This document shows, one piece after another, positions 16,958 to 27,935 of a DNA stretch of 43,204 nucleotides. Source of the DNA: Variovorax sp. (GTDB lineage: Bacteria > Pseudomonadota > Gammaproteobacteria > Burkholderiales > Burkholderiaceae_C); contig SEGS01000058.1 of the NCBI GenBank assembly GCA_004210915.1, forward strand, positions 1-43,204, in the 5' to 3' direction. The notes under the pieces were generated by a model. That model was not told the DNA's origin, did no database searches, and saw nothing but the letters and a program-made list of their open reading frames with translations. Made by a program: the position numbers and the translations under genes. Numbering within the stretch: position 1 is the first letter of the stretch; the number at the start of each line of letters is the position of its first letter.

Positions 16958-17914
16958 ATGGCAACTCCTATGCTCCAGTCCGAACGCAACTTCGCCCGCC
17001 GCATCGACCTCACGTCGTTGCAGTTGTTCGTGGCTGTCTGCGAGTTGGGCAGCATCGGGCGCGCCGCGGAGCGCGAGTTCATCGCGGCATCGGCCATCAG
17101 CAAGCGCTTGTCAGATCTCGAGGCCACCCTCAACACACCCTTGCTCTACCGCCATGCGCGCGGCGTCGATCTGACGCCTGCCGGCGAAAGCCTGCTGCAC
17201 CACGCGCGTTCGGTGCTCTACAGCCTCGAGAAGATGCAGGGCGAGCTCAGCGAGTACGCCGACGGCGTGCGCGGACATGTGCGGGTGCATGCCAACATTT
17301 CGGCGATCGTGCAGTTCCTGCCGGAAGACTTGGGGGTGTTCACGCGCGCGCATGAGGCGATCAAGGTCGACCTTGAAGAGCATCTTTCGAGCGAGGTGCT
17401 GCGCGCGGTGCAGGAAGGCGCCGCCGACCTTGGCATCTGCAATGTGGCCGAGGGCACGAGCGGCCTGCAAAGCCTGCCCTACCGCCGCGACCGCCTGGCA
17501 TTGATCGTGCCCGCAGGGCACGCCCTGTCAGGGGAGTCAGCCGTCGACTTCATCGCATCGCTGGACGACGACCACGTCGGCCTGCACACCAACAGTTCCA
17601 TCTACCTCGCAATGCACCAGGCCGCCACCGACGCGGGCCGCGCGATCCGGCTTCGCATCCACGTGACGGGCCTCGACGCCATGTGCCGGATGATCGACAA
17701 CGGCCTGGGCGTCGGCGTGATGCCACAGCGCGCCTTCGATCTGCTGCGCGCAGGTGTCGGCAGCCGCTTGGTGAGCGTGGCACTGAACGATGCCTGGGCC
17801 GAGCGCGAGATCCGCCTCGTCGCGCGCGACTTTTCGACGCTGCCGGTGGCCGCGCGCACGCTGGTGAACCACCTGCACGCAAGCGCCGAACCGGCCGAGC
17901 GTCTGGCCGCCTGA
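16958..17914 (+). CDS. LysR family transcriptional regulator
   Basis: LysR-type regulator of 318 residues. The helix-turn-helix lies at about residues 17-75 ([55 protein letters not shown]). The effector domain follows from about residue 100 with [22 protein letters not shown] and [16 protein letters not shown]. Many leu clusters are controlled by a LysR protein sensing an intermediate, but those genes are usually divergent; here the regulator reads toward leuC on the same strand with 41 bp between. Target and ligand are unproven. ATG at 16958 is used; ATG at 16970 is an alternative. Confidence 0.93.
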   Translation: MATPMLQSERNFARRIDLTSLQLFVAVCELGSIGRAAEREFIAASAISKRLSDLEATLNTPLLYRHARGVDLTPAGESLLHHARSVLYSLEKMQGELSEYADGVRGHVRVHANISAIVQFLPEDLGVFTRAHEAIKVDLEEHLSSEVLRAVQEGAADLGICNVAEGTSGLQSLPYRRDRLALIVPAGHALSGESAVDFIASLDDDHVGLHTNSSIYLAMHQAATDAGRAIRLRIHVTGLDAMCRMIDNGLGVGVMPQRAFDLLRAGVGSRLVSVALNDAWAEREIRLVARDFSTLPVAARTLVNHLHASAEPAERLAA

Positions 17915-17955
17915 ACCACAAAGACAATCACCTTCCCACGAAAGACGAGAACATC

Positions 17956-19377
17956 ATGGCACGCACGCTCTACGACAAGCTCTGGGACGAACACGTCGTC
18001 CACACCGAGGACGACGGCACCTCGATCCTCTACATCGACCGCCATCTGGTCCATGAAGTGACCAGTCCGCAAGCTTTCGAAGGCCTGCGCGTGGCGGGGC
18101 GCAAGCTGTGGCGCATCAGCTCCGTGGTCGCGACGGCCGACCACAACACGCCAACCACGGGGTGGGAGCGCGGCTACGACGGCATCACCGACCCGACCAG
18201 CAAGGAACAGGTGACGACGCTGGACCACAACATCGCCGAGTTCGGCGCAGCGGCGTTCTTTCCGTTCCTGAGCAAGCGCCAGGGCATCGTGCACGTGATC
18301 GGCCCGGAGTCGGGCGCAACGCTTCCGGGCATGACGGTCGTTTGCGGTGACTCGCACACCTCCACGCACGGCGCTTTCGGTGCGCTGGCGCACGGCATCG
18401 GCACCAGTGAGGTCGAGCACGTGATGGCCACGCAGACTCTGCTCGCCAAGAAGGCGAAGAACCTGCTCGTGAAGGTCGAGGGCAAGCTGCCGCTGGGCTG
18501 CACCGCCAAGGACATCGTGCTCGCGATCATCGGCAAGATCGGTACCGCCGGCGGCACGGGCTACACGATCGAGTTCGCGGGTTCCGCCATTCGCGACCTG
18601 AGCATGGAAGGCCGCATGACCGTCTGCAACATGGCGATCGAAGCCGGCGCGCGCGCGGGCTTGGTCGCGGTCGACGACAAGACCATCGCCTATGTGAAGG
18701 GCCGCCCTTTCGCGCCGACCGGCGTCGAATGGGATCACGCCGTCAGCTACTGGAAGACCTTGCAATCCGACCCCGGCGCGCGTTTCGACCTGGTGGTCGA
18801 ACTCGACGCGGCGCAGATCCCGCCGCAGGTGACGTGGGGCACCTCGCCCGAAATGGTCATCGACATCGGCGGCCGCGTGCCCGATCCCGACAAGGAAAAA
18901 GACGCCAATGCCCGCGGCGCGATCGAGCGCGCGCTTGTGTACATGGGCCTGGAGCCCAACAAGCCGATGCAGGACATCTTCATCGACAAGGTGTTCATCG
19001 GCTCCTGCACCAACAGTCGCATCGAGGACATGCGCGAAGCGGCGGCGGTCGTGAAGAAGCTCGGCCAGAAGGTGGCGAAGAACGTCAAGCTCGCGATGGT
19101 GGTCCCGGGCTCCGGCCTGGTGAAGGAGCAGGCCGAACGCGAAGGCCTCGACCAGATCTTCAAGGCCGCAGGTTTCGAATGGCGCGAGCCCGGTTGCTCG
19201 ATGTGCCTGGCCATGAACGCCGACCGACTCGAGCCCGGTGAGCGCTGCGCGTCCACCAGCAACCGCAATTTCGAAGGCCGGCAAGGCGCAGGCGGCCGCA
19301 CGCACCTCGTGAGCCCGGCCATGGCTGCCGCCGCGGCCGTACATGGGCACTTCGTCGACGTGCGCACCTTCGCCTGA
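17956..19377 (+). CDS. leuC: 3-isopropylmalate dehydratase large subunit
   Basis: Large subunit of isopropylmalate isomerase, 473 residues, second step of leucine synthesis, with a [4Fe-4S] cluster. Landmarks are [13 protein letters not shown] at the start, [36 protein letters not shown], the cluster cysteine in FIGSCTNSR, and the pair in [15 protein letters not shown] upstream and family alignment place the start at 17956. leuD begins 14 bp later. No entericidin-like small gene lies between leuC and leuD, as it does in some Burkholderiales (from memory). Confidence 0.98.
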   Translation: MARTLYDKLWDEHVVHTEDDGTSILYIDRHLVHEVTSPQAFEGLRVAGRKLWRISSVVATADHNTPTTGWERGYDGITDPTSKEQVTTLDHNIAEFGAAAFFPFLSKRQGIVHVIGPESGATLPGMTVVCGDSHTSTHGAFGALAHGIGTSEVEHVMATQTLLAKKAKNLLVKVEGKLPLGCTAKDIVLAIIGKIGTAGGTGYTIEFAGSAIRDLSMEGRMTVCNMAIEAGARAGLVAVDDKTIAYVKGRPFAPTGVEWDHAVSYWKTLQSDPGARFDLVVELDAAQIPPQVTWGTSPEMVIDIGGRVPDPDKEKDANARGAIERALVYMGLEPNKPMQDIFIDKVFIGSCTNSRIEDMREAAAVVKKLGQKVAKNVKLAMVVPGSGLVKEQAEREGLDQIFKAAGFEWREPGCSMCLAMNADRLEPGERCASTSNRNFEGRQGAGGRTHLVSPAMAAAAAVHGHFVDVRTFA

Positions 19378-19391
19378 ACCGAAAGAACACG

Positions 19392-20042
19392 ATGCAAAAA
19401 TTCACTGTGCACAAGGGGCTCGTGGCCCCCATGGACCGCGAGAACGTCGACACCGACGCGATCATTCCCAAGCAGTTCCTCAAGTCGATCAAGAAGACCG
19501 GCTTCGGCGTCAACCTGTTTGATGAGTGGCGGTACCTCGACGCCGGCTTTCCGGGGCAGGACCCGGCCAGCCGCAAACCCAATCCCGACTTTGTGCTGAA
19601 CCAGTCGCGCTATGCCGGAGCGTCGGTGCTGATCGCGCGCAAGAACTTTGGCTGCGGCTCGTCGCGCGAGCATGCGCCCTGGGCACTCGATCAATACGGC
19701 TTTCGCGCCATCATCGCGCCCAGCTACGCGGACATCTTTTTCAACAACAGCTTCAAAAACGGCCTGCTGCCGATCGTGCTGCCCGAAGCGCAAGTGGCGC
19801 AGCTGTTCGATGAAGTGGCTGCCTTCCCCGGCTACCAGCTCACCATCGACCTGGAGCGTCAGGTGATCGTCAAGCCGGACGGCGTCGAACTGCCGTTCGA
19901 CGTGCAGGCCTTCCGCAAGTACTGCCTCGTCAACGGGCTCGACGACATCGGCCTCACGCTGCGCCACAAGGACAAGATCAAGTCCTTCGAGACCGAGCGC
20001 CTGGCCACCAAGCCCTGGCTCGCGCACACGATGGTGGGCTGA
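19392..20042 (+). CDS. leuD: 3-isopropylmalate dehydratase small subunit
   Basis: Small subunit of isopropylmalate isomerase, 216 residues, pairing with LeuC. Typical segments are [30 protein letters not shown] and the conserved loop [15 protein letters not shown] that helps form the active site, followed by [17 protein letters not shown]. It sits 14 bp behind leuC and 28 bp before leuB. Confidence 0.98.
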   Translation: MQKFTVHKGLVAPMDRENVDTDAIIPKQFLKSIKKTGFGVNLFDEWRYLDAGFPGQDPASRKPNPDFVLNQSRYAGASVLIARKNFGCGSSREHAPWALDQYGFRAIIAPSYADIFFNNSFKNGLLPIVLPEAQVAQLFDEVAAFPGYQLTIDLERQVIVKPDGVELPFDVQAFRKYCLVNGLDDIGLTLRHKDKIKSFETERLATKPWLAHTMVG

Positions 20043-20070
20043 ACCTTTTCACAAACGGAATCCTGAACTC

Positions 20071-21159
<1,089 letters not shown>

Positions 21160-21184
21160 CCGCAGCCCGCTTCGTCACGCCCCA

Positions 21185-21205
21185 CCCCGGCTCGACGAGC
21201 CGGGG
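21185..21205 (+). terminator. Strong hairpin between leuB and asd, possible terminator or attenuator
   Basis: CCCCGGCTC and GAGCCGGGG form a 9-bp perfect stem with a GAC loop, 26 bases after the leuB stop. The T-rich tract TTTTCTTTT appears only about 15 bases later, so classical termination is doubtful. It may reduce read-through from leuCDB into asd or protect the 3' end of the leu message. Confidence 0.45.
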
Positions 21206-21247
21206 GCAAAGAAGAACCACTTTTCTTTTCACAAAGGGCACACTGAA

Positions 21248-22243
21248 ATGGCGTACGCATCCCAACCTCTCGTCGGCCTCGTCGGCTGGCGCGGCATGGT
21301 CGGCTCGGTCCTCATGGACCGCATGCAGGCCGAAGGCGACTTCGGCCTCATCGAGGTGTTTCCCAAGCTGCGCGCGGCCGGATGGAACGGCCACTGGATC
21401 GACGCCGCTTCGACGCTGCGCATGAACGACGACGCGGTCATCGTGCTCGACCCGGTCAACCTGCCCGTCATTCAGAACGCCCTGACCAAGGGCGGAAAGA
21501 ACTGGATCGGCGGCAACTGCACCGTGAGCTGCATGCTGATGGGCGTGGGCGCGCTCTACAAGGCCGGATTGGTCGAGTGGATGACCAGCATGACCTACCA
21601 GGCGGCCTCGGGCGGCGGCGCGCAGCACATGCGCGAGCTGCTGACGCAGTTCGGAACGCTGAACGCCGAAGTGCGCTCGCTGCTCGACGACCCGAAGTCC
21701 GCCATCCTCGAAATCGACCGCAAGATCCTGTCGAAGCAGCAAAACCTCTCGGCTGCCGAGACGGCCAACTTCGGCGCACCACTGGGCGGCTCGCTCATCC
21801 CTTGGATCGACAAGGACCTGGGCGACGGCATGTCCAAGGAAGAGTGGAAGGCCGGCGCCGAGACCAACAAAATCCTCGGCCAGGGCGCCGGCTTCGGCAC
21901 TGCGGCCACGCCGGTCGACGGCTTCTGCGTGCGCATCGGCGCGATGCGCTGCCACAGCCAGGCGCTGACCTTCAAGCTCAAGAAGGATGTGCCTCTGGCC
22001 GACATCGAAGCCCTGATCGCTGCTGACAACGAGTGGGTTCGCGTGGTGCCGAACACGCGTGAGGCGACCGTCAAGGACCTGACGCCGGTGTCGGTCACCG
22101 GCACGATGGGCATCCCGGTCGGTCGCATTCGCAAGCTGGCGATGGGGCCCGAATATGTGGGCGCATTCACCGTGGGCGACCAGTTGCTGTGGGGGGCGGC
22201 CGAACCGCTGCGCCGCATGCTGCGCATCCTGCTGGAGGCCTGA
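21248..22243 (+). CDS. asd: Aspartate-semialdehyde dehydrogenase with an apparent internal in-frame deletion
   Basis: Asd reduces aspartyl phosphate for lysine/diaminopimelate, threonine and methionine synthesis. The product here is 331 residues; family members are usually 365-380. The start is normal ([19 protein letters not shown]) but DFGLIE at residues 31-36 runs straight into [19 protein letters not shown]. In the E. coli enzyme, as I recall it, about 49 residues lie between these points, including the FFSTS and QGGDYT motifs near the NADP site. The frame stays open. The remainder is intact: catalytic cysteine in [12 protein letters not shown]-like [22 protein letters not shown], histidine in [14 protein letters not shown], and [21 protein letters not shown] nine bases upstream supports the ATG. 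The shortened enzyme may be inactive, or the gap may be an assembly error. Confidence 0.9.
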   Translation: MAYASQPLVGLVGWRGMVGSVLMDRMQAEGDFGLIEVFPKLRAAGWNGHWIDAASTLRMNDDAVIVLDPVNLPVIQNALTKGGKNWIGGNCTVSCMLMGVGALYKAGLVEWMTSMTYQAASGGGAQHMRELLTQFGTLNAEVRSLLDDPKSAILEIDRKILSKQQNLSAAETANFGAPLGGSLIPWIDKDLGDGMSKEEWKAGAETNKILGQGAGFGTAATPVDGFCVRIGAMRCHSQALTFKLKKDVPLADIEALIAADNEWVRVVPNTREATVKDLTPVSVTGTMGIPVGRIRKLAMGPEYVGAFTVGDQLLWGAAEPLRRMLRILLEA

Positions 22244-22251
22244 ATGCCCGG

Positions 22252-22272
22252 CCGGCGCCGCCGCGGCGCCGG
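22252..22272. terminator. GC-only palindromic hairpin after asd
   Basis: CCGGCGCCGC and GCGGCGCCGG are separated by a single C, giving a long perfect palindrome 9 bases after the asd stop. No T-run follows. It probably folds in the asd message and may act as a factor-dependent end or stabiliser. The rest of the interval to fimV (22273-22406) is AT-richer near 22350-22385, where a fimV promoter likely lies, but I could not pick convincing boxes. Confidence 0.4.
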
Positions 22273-22406
22273 TCGTTGCCGCGCAACAACAGCCAGACCG
22301 TGCCGAAGTTGGCGCGCACTGGTAAGAAGTGGCCTGTCGCCTTGTCAGTGCGGAACGTTGATGTTAACGTCCTCTTACACTTTTGGGCCGAGCTGCCCCT
22401 ATCAGC

Positions 22407-25049
22407 ATGACAAGACCTTTGTTGCCTGCGGCCCGCACTTCGGCCACCCGCCTGACCTCGTCCCGGCCCACACGGGCGCGGCTCTCGCTTTTCAGCGCCG
22501 CCATGGCGCTCGCGTTGGGCCTGGCAAGCGTCGACGCCAACGCGCTCGCGCTGGGCAGGCTCAATGTGCAGTCTGCGCTGGGTCAGCCGCTGCGGGCTGA
22601 AATCGATGTCACGCAGATCACCGCCGCTGAAGCGGACGGGCTGAAGGTCAACATCGCGTCGGCTGAGGCGTTTCGTGCGGCCGGTGTCAACTACAACGCA
22701 GCGCTTTCCGATGTGCAGGTCGCGCTTCAGCGGCGTGCCGACGGCCGCTATGTGGTGCGCCTGACCGGCAATCGCGCGCTCAACGAGCCCTTCATCGATC
22801 TGCTGATCGAAGCCAACTCGAACAGCACGCGCATCGTGCGCGACTACACGGTGCTGCTCGATCCGCCGGCCAGCCGTCAGGCTTCGGCGGCAACGCCCAT
22901 CGCCCCGACCGCGCCCCAGATTGCAACCGCACCCTCCTCCGCGCCGCGCGCGTCGACGACCACGCGCCGCGAACGTCCTGTCAGCGCCGTCGCGCCGGCC
23001 CCCGTGGAAGCGGGTGTGCGCACGGGCAGTGGCGACCAGCAGGTCACCGTGCAACGTGGCGACACCGCCAACAAGATCGCCAGCGCATACAAGCCGGCCG
23101 ATGTCTCGCTGGACCAGATGCTGGTCGCGCTGCTGCGCGCGAACCCCGATGCTTTCATCGGTGGCAACGTCAACCGCATGAAGGCGGGCGCTGTCCTCAA
23201 CCTCCCAGGCGGCTCGGACGCGGCATCGGTGCCGGCCACGGACGCCCGGAGAACCGTTCGGGCACAAAGCAGCGACTTCAACGCATATCGCCGGCGCCTG
23301 GCCGAGAACGCACCCGCGACCGGCGTGGCCACCGCTGACCGCCAGGCCTCCGGCCGGCTGCAGGGCAGCGTCGAAGACCGCAACGCCGCGGTCGCCGCCC
23401 CGGACAAGCTGACCATCTCCCAGGGCAGCGGCACAGCGCGCACCGCGGAAGATCAACTGGCGCAATCGCGCCAGAACCAGCAAAGCAGCAGCCGCGTGGC
23501 CGAGTTGTCGAAGAACATCGACGACCTGAACAAGATTCAGGCGGCGACCGGTGCAGCACCTGCCGCAACCCCACCCGCCGCCGCGGCCCCCGCACCCGCA
23601 CCGGCCGCCCCAGTGGCCGTCAGCCCGGCGGCGGCCGGTGCGGGTGCGGGGGCCGCAACACCGGCCGCTGCCGCGACAGGCGTTCCTGCACCGGTCGCCG
23701 GAGCCTCCGCCCCCGCGGGCGCAGCGCCTGCCACGCCCGCGGCGCCGGTCGATGCATCGGCTGCACCCGCCGCGCCGACAGAAGCCGCAGCGCCGGCAGC
23801 CTCCCCCGTTGCGCCCGCCGTGGTGGCCAAGCCGCCGGCGCCGGCGCCTGAACAACCGGGCTTCTTTGCCAGCCTGCTGGACAACCCTCTGATGCTCGGT
23901 GGTGCCGCGTTGGTGGCCCTCCTGGTCGGCTTCCTTCTCTACCGTGTGCTGGGCCGCCGGCGCGAGGACGCTGGTGACAGCGTCTTCCTCGAGAGCCGCA
24001 TGCCCAAGGACTCGTTCTTCGGTTCGAACGGTGGCGAGTCGGTCGACACCAAGAGCCGCGGCAACTCGGTCGTCTCTTCGCTTTCCTATTCGCCAAGCCA
24101 GCTCGATGCCGGTGACGTGGACCCCGTGGCCGAAGCCGACGTCTACTTGGCCTACGGCCGCGACCTGCAAGCCGAAGAGATCCTGCGCGAAGCACTGCGC
24201 ATGACCCCCGAGCGCACCGCCATCCATCTCAAGTTGCTCGAGATCCATGCGAAGCGCCGCGACCTGCGCGCTTACGAAGCCTTGGCGACCGACGTGCACA
24301 AGCTCACCGGCGGCAGCGGCAACGACTGGAATCGCGTGGTCGACATGGGCAAGGACCTGGACCCGGGCAACCCGCTGTACGAAGCTGGCAATCCGGTCGC
24401 GGCGGCCGTTGAAACAGCGCCGGCCGCCGTGGCGGCAGCGCCCGCACCCGTGGCTGTGGCGGAAGCGCCGCCACCGGCCTTCGTGCCCTCGGTGGCGCCG
24501 CTGGATTTCGACCTTGACCTCGGCAAGCCCGCGCCTGCGCCGGCGCCCGTTGGTGCCCGCCTCCCGCCCGCACCAGCCCAGGCCCAATTCGCACAGACCA
24601 TGCGCGAAGGGCCCGTGACCCTGCCGCCGGTGGCCGCTGCACCCGATCGCCTGTCGGCTTCGGCCGTCGACCTCGAAAACGACTTCGACACCGCACCCGG
24701 CGAACTCGAACCCCTGGCGCGGCCTTCGCTGAACGCCCTGCCTGAAGACGAGCGCACCCAGCCCGCCACGCTGCGCGCCGGCCTGCCGGGCGACTCCGGC
24801 TTCATCGAGTTCGACATGAGCGCGCTCTCCGGCCTGCCGGGTCGCAGCCCCTCCGACACCGAGCCGGGCCGGCTTGAAGCGCTCGACGAAAGCAATGAGA
24901 GTCCGCATGCCGTCAAACTGTCGCTCGCACTCGAGTTGCAAGCGCTCGGCGACGCGGAAGGCGCGCGCTCCCTCGTCGAGGAAGTCGAAGCCGAGAGCAC
25001 AGGCAACGTGAAAGCCCAGGCGAAGCAGATGCTCGCCCAGATGCACTGA
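22407..25049 (+). CDS. fimV: FimV-like protein, inner-membrane LysM and TPR protein
   Basis: Product of 880 residues related to FimV/TspA, a polar inner-membrane scaffold that binds peptidoglycan and supports type IV pili and twitching. Domains in order: signal segment at about 25-45 ending in ANALA; the N-terminal FimV domain at about 48-155 (LGRLNVQSALGQPLRAEIDVT, RIVRDYTVLLDPP); LysM at about 211-268 (VTVQRGDTANKIA to LNLPG); a long Ala/Pro linker; one membrane helix at about 492-515; an acidic cytoplasmic part with a TPR-like segment near 575-660 (DVYLAYGRDLQAEEILREAL); and the conserved C-terminal FimV motif at about 835-880 (VKLSLALELQALGD). ATG at 22407 is preferred over TTG at 22383. 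The fimV-truA order is common in betaproteobacteria. Confidence 0.93.
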   Translation: MTRPLLPAARTSATRLTSSRPTRARLSLFSAAMALALGLASVDANALALGRLNVQSALGQPLRAEIDVTQITAAEADGLKVNIASAEAFRAAGVNYNAALSDVQVALQRRADGRYVVRLTGNRALNEPFIDLLIEANSNSTRIVRDYTVLLDPPASRQASAATPIAPTAPQIATAPSSAPRASTTTRRERPVSAVAPAPVEAGVRTGSGDQQVTVQRGDTANKIASAYKPADVSLDQMLVALLRANPDAFIGGNVNRMKAGAVLNLPGGSDAASVPATDARRTVRAQSSDFNAYRRRLAENAPATGVATADRQASGRLQGSVEDRNAAVAAPDKLTISQGSGTARTAEDQLAQSRQNQQSSSRVAELSKNIDDLNKIQAATGAAPAATPPAAAAPAPAPAAPVAVSPAAAGAGAGAATPAAAATGVPAPVAGASAPAGAAPATPAAPVDASAAPAAPTEAAAPAASPVAPAVVAKPPAPAPEQPGFFASLLDNPLMLGGAALVALLVGFLLYRVLGRRREDAGDSVFLESRMPKDSFFGSNGGESVDTKSRGNSVVSSLSYSPSQLDAGDVDPVAEADVYLAYGRDLQAEEILREALRMTPERTAIHLKLLEIHAKRRDLRAYEALATDVHKLTGGSGNDWNRVVDMGKDLDPGNPLYEAGNPVAAAVETAPAAVAAAPAPVAVAEAPPPAFVPSVAPLDFDLDLGKPAPAPAPVGARLPPAPAQAQFAQTMREGPVTLPPVAAAPDRLSASAVDLENDFDTAPGELEPLARPSLNALPEDERTQPATLRAGLPGDSGFIEFDMSALSGLPGRSPSDTEPGRLEALDESNESPHAVKLSLALELQALGDAEGARSLVEEVEAESTGNVKAQAKQMLAQMH

Positions 25050-25074
25050 CCTGCGCCCAGCCGATGATCCTGTC

Positions 25075-25887
25075 GTGAGGCTGGCCCTCGGTATTCGCTA
25101 CAACGGACAAGCCTACGAGGGCTGGCAAAGCCAGCGCTCGGGGCGCACGGTCCAGGACCAACTGGAATCGGCCCTCGGCAAGTTCGCCGATGGGCCGATT
25201 TCCACTTTGTGCGCCGGCCGAACCGATGCCGGCGTACATGGCCTGATGCAGGTGGTTCACTTCGACACCACGGTCGAGCGAGAACCGTCTTCCTGGGTGC
25301 GCGGCACCAACCGCTATCTGCCCGCCGACATCGCGGTGCAGTGGGCCCAACCGGTGCCCGATGCCTTCCATTGCCGCGCCAGCGCATTGGCCAGGCGATA
25401 TCTCTACGTGCTCTCGCAATCGCCGGTGCGGCCCAGCCTAGACGCCGGCCGCGTCGGTTGGTCCATGTACCCGCTCGACGGCGACGCGATGCGCGCGGCG
25501 GCGGCGCTGCTGGTCGGCCAGCACGACTTCAGTTCCTTCCGCGCTTCGGCCTGCCAGGCACGGTCGCCGGTCAAAAACCTTCGTCGCATCGTGATCACCC
25601 GCCACGGCGAGAGTGAGCGCTGCCGCTGGCACTTCGAGTTCGAAGCGGATGCGTTCCTGCACCACATGATCCGGAATCTCATGGGCTGCCTGCTGCGCGT
25701 GGGCCGCGGCGAGGCGCCTCCCGAATGGGTCAGCGAGGTGCTGGCCGCGCGCAGCCGCAAGGTGGCCGCCCCGACCTTCGCGGCCGACGGGCTGTACTTT
25801 GTCGGGCCGCTGTACGACGCCCAGTGGGGCCTTCCGGCGGAGGCGACCCTGGACACCGGCAGCGCTTCGTATGATGGCCCGCCATGA
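25075..25887 (+). CDS. truA: tRNA pseudouridine(38-40) synthase
   Basis: Converts uridines 38-40 of the tRNA anticodon arm to pseudouridine; 270 residues. The catalytic aspartate is D51 in CAGRTDAGVHG. RYNGQAYEGWQSQ, FHCRASALARRYLY, HDFSSFRAS and FLHHMIRNLMGCLLRVGRG are family landmarks. The start must be the GTG at 25075, because the nearby ATG at 25064 is out of frame and reaches a stop after four codons. Its stop overlaps the trpF start in ATGA. Confidence 0.97.
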   Translation: MRLALGIRYNGQAYEGWQSQRSGRTVQDQLESALGKFADGPISTLCAGRTDAGVHGLMQVVHFDTTVEREPSSWVRGTNRYLPADIAVQWAQPVPDAFHCRASALARRYLYVLSQSPVRPSLDAGRVGWSMYPLDGDAMRAAAALLVGQHDFSSFRASACQARSPVKNLRRIVITRHGESERCRWHFEFEADAFLHHMIRNLMGCLLRVGRGEAPPEWVSEVLAARSRKVAAPTFAADGLYFVGPLYDAQWGLPAEATLDTGSASYDGPP

Positions 25888-26570
25888 CGCCCGACCCCTT
25901 GCCAGCACGCACCCGCATCAAGATCTGCGGCATGACCCGCGAACAGGATGTCGATGTGGCCGTCGCCGCCGGCGTCGATGCGGTCGGCTTCGTCATGTAT
26001 GCGGCCAGTCCGCGCGCAGTGACGGCCGAACGCGCGGCCCGGCTGGCCGCGCGGCTTCCGCCCTTCGTCACGCCGGTCCTGCTCTTCGTGAACGAAACAG
26101 CGGAACGAACGCTCGCCACGTTGGCCGCCGTGCCGGGCGCCATCGCGCAGTTTCATGGCGATGAATCGGCGGCAGCGTGCGAAGAATCGTCCGGTCAGGG
26201 CCGCTACCGCTACCTGCGTGCGGCGCGAATTCCGCTCGGTGTCGCCGGAGCCGGCTTCGACCTCGTAAACTACGCTTCCGATTTCTCCCACGCCCAGGCC
26301 ATCCTGCTCGACGCCCATGTCGACGGTTATGGCGGTGGCGGCAAGGCATTCGATTGGTCACTTCTTCCACACGCCGTCGACGCTCACCTCGTCTTGAGTG
26401 GTGGGCTCACACCTGCAAACGTGGGCGATGGCATTCGCGCGTTGCGGGCACGTTGCAAGACGCTGTCCGTTGACGTGAGTTCCGGCGTAGAGGCCTCCAA
26501 GGGCATCAAGGACGCCGTGAAGATTCGCGAATTCGTGGCCGCTGTGCGAGCGGCCGACGCCTCTTCCTGA
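25884..26570 (+). CDS. trpF: Phosphoribosylanthranilate isomerase
   Basis: Third step of tryptophan synthesis, 228 residues with a TIM barrel. The catalytic cysteine lies in IKICGMTRE near residue 15 and the catalytic aspartate in LLDAHVDGYGGGGKAFDW. Other landmarks are AVGFVMYAASPRAV, QFHGDE, LSGGLTPANV and VDVSSGVEASKGIKD. The ATG overlaps the truA stop, so the two are translationally coupled. trpB begins 48 bp downstream. Confidence 0.97.
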   Translation: MTPDPLPARTRIKICGMTREQDVDVAVAAGVDAVGFVMYAASPRAVTAERAARLAARLPPFVTPVLLFVNETAERTLATLAAVPGAIAQFHGDESAAACEESSGQGRYRYLRAARIPLGVAGAGFDLVNYASDFSHAQAILLDAHVDGYGGGGKAFDWSLLPHAVDAHLVLSGGLTPANVGDGIRALRARCKTLSVDVSSGVEASKGIKDAVKIREFVAAVRAADASS

Positions 26571-26618
26571 TTCGCTGCACCGGCTCTTTCGACCGGCTGC
26601 GGCCCACCGATCGAGACC

Positions 26619-27935
26619 ATGCAAACCAACTACCAGCAACCCGACGCCACCGGCCATTTCGGCAAGTACGGCGGCACTTTCGCGAGCGAAACGCTCACCC
26701 ACGCGATCGCCGAACTGCGCGACGCCTACGCGAAGTTCAAGGACGATCCGGCCTTCTTGGCCGAGTTCCACTACGAGCTCAAGCACTTCGTGGGACGGCC
26801 TTCGCCGGTCTACCACGCGGCGCGCACCAGCCGCGAGATGGGCGGCGCGCAGATCTACCTCAAGCGAGAAGACCTCAACCACACCGGCGCCCACAAGATC
26901 AACAACGTGATCGGCCAAGCGATGCTCGCCAAGCGCATGGGCAAGCCCCGCGTCATTGCAGAAACCGGCGCCGGCCAGCATGGCGTGGCGACCGCGACGA
27001 TCTGCGCGCGATACGGCCTCGAATGCGTGGTCTACATGGGCAGCCAGGACGTCAAGCGCCAGAGCCCGAACGTCTACCGCATGAACCTGCTCGGCGCGAC
27101 CGTTGTTCCCGTCGAGTCGGGCAGCAAGACGCTGAAGGATGCGCTGAACGAAGCAATGCGCGACTGGGTCACCAACGTCGAAAACACCTTCTACATCATC
27201 GGCACGGTGGCGGGTCCGCATCCGTATCCGACGATCGTGCGCGACTTCCAGAGCGTGATCGGCACCGAATGCATCGCGCAAATGCCCGCCATGCTGGCGG
27301 CACAGCACGGCGCCGACGCCAGCGTCAGGGGCATCACCGGCGACATGCACATGGACAGCGAAGGCAAGCAGCCCGACGTTGTCGTGGCCTGCGTCGGTGG
27401 CGGCAGCAATGCGATGGGCATCTTCCATCCGTACATCCCGTTCGCCAACACGCGTCTGATCGGCGTCGAAGCCGCCGGCGAAGGCCTCGACAGCGGAAAG
27501 CACTCCGCGTCGATCCTGCGCGGCAGCCCCGGCGTGCTACACGGCAACCGCACCTACCTGCTGCAGAACGAAGACGGCCAGGTGACCGAGACGCACAGCA
27601 TCAGCGCAGGCCTAGACTACCCGGGCGTCGGCCCGGAGCACGCATTCCTCGCAGAAATCGGCCGTGCCGAATACGTTGGCGTGACCGACGCCGAGGCGCT
27701 CGAGGCCTTCCACTACCTGTGTCGCACCGAAGGCATCATTCCCGCGCTGGAGTCGAGCCATGCGGTGGCCTACGCCATGAAACTCGCCAAGACGATGCGC
27801 CCTGACCAGTCGATCCTTGTGAACCTCTCGGGCCGGGGCGACAAGGACATCGGCACCGTCGCCGATCTCTCGGGCGTCGACTTCTACGACCGGCCGTCGA
27901 TGCGCGGTCTGCAAGTGAAGGGGGGCAAGGCATGA
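26619..27935 (+). CDS. trpB: Tryptophan synthase beta subunit
   Basis: PLP enzyme joining indole and serine, 438 residues. The PLP lysine is K93 in HTGAHKINN. Other features are [12 protein letters not shown], the substrate loop [13 protein letters not shown], the phosphate loop [10 protein letters not shown] and GVGPEHA. There is a C-terminal extension of some 20-30 residues ([18 protein letters not shown]) compared with the E. coli enzyme. The stop overlaps the trpA ATG, matching the one-to-one complex of the two subunits. Confidence 0.98.
   Translation: MQTNYQQPDATGHFGKYGGTFASETLTHAIAELRDAYAKFKDDPAFLAEFHYELKHFVGRPSPVYHAARTSREMGGAQIYLKREDLNHTGAHKINNVIGQAMLAKRMGKPRVIAETGAGQHGVATATICARYGLECVVYMGSQDVKRQSPNVYRMNLLGATVVPVESGSKTLKDALNEAMRDWVTNVENTFYIIGTVAGPHPYPTIVRDFQSVIGTECIAQMPAMLAAQHGADASVRGITGDMHMDSEGKQPDVVVACVGGGSNAMGIFHPYIPFANTRLIGVEAAGEGLDSGKHSASILRGSPGVLHGNRTYLLQNEDGQVTETHSISAGLDYPGVGPEHAFLAEIGRAEYVGVTDAEALEAFHYLCRTEGIIPALESSHAVAYAMKLAKTMRPDQSILVNLSGRGDKDIGTVADLSGVDFYDRPSMRGLQVKGGKA

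Noticed and set aside
22342..22381. fimV promoter (TTGTCA and TAACGT with 17-base spacing)
   Set aside because: The -10 match is poor and other combinations are equally weak, so no site was called.
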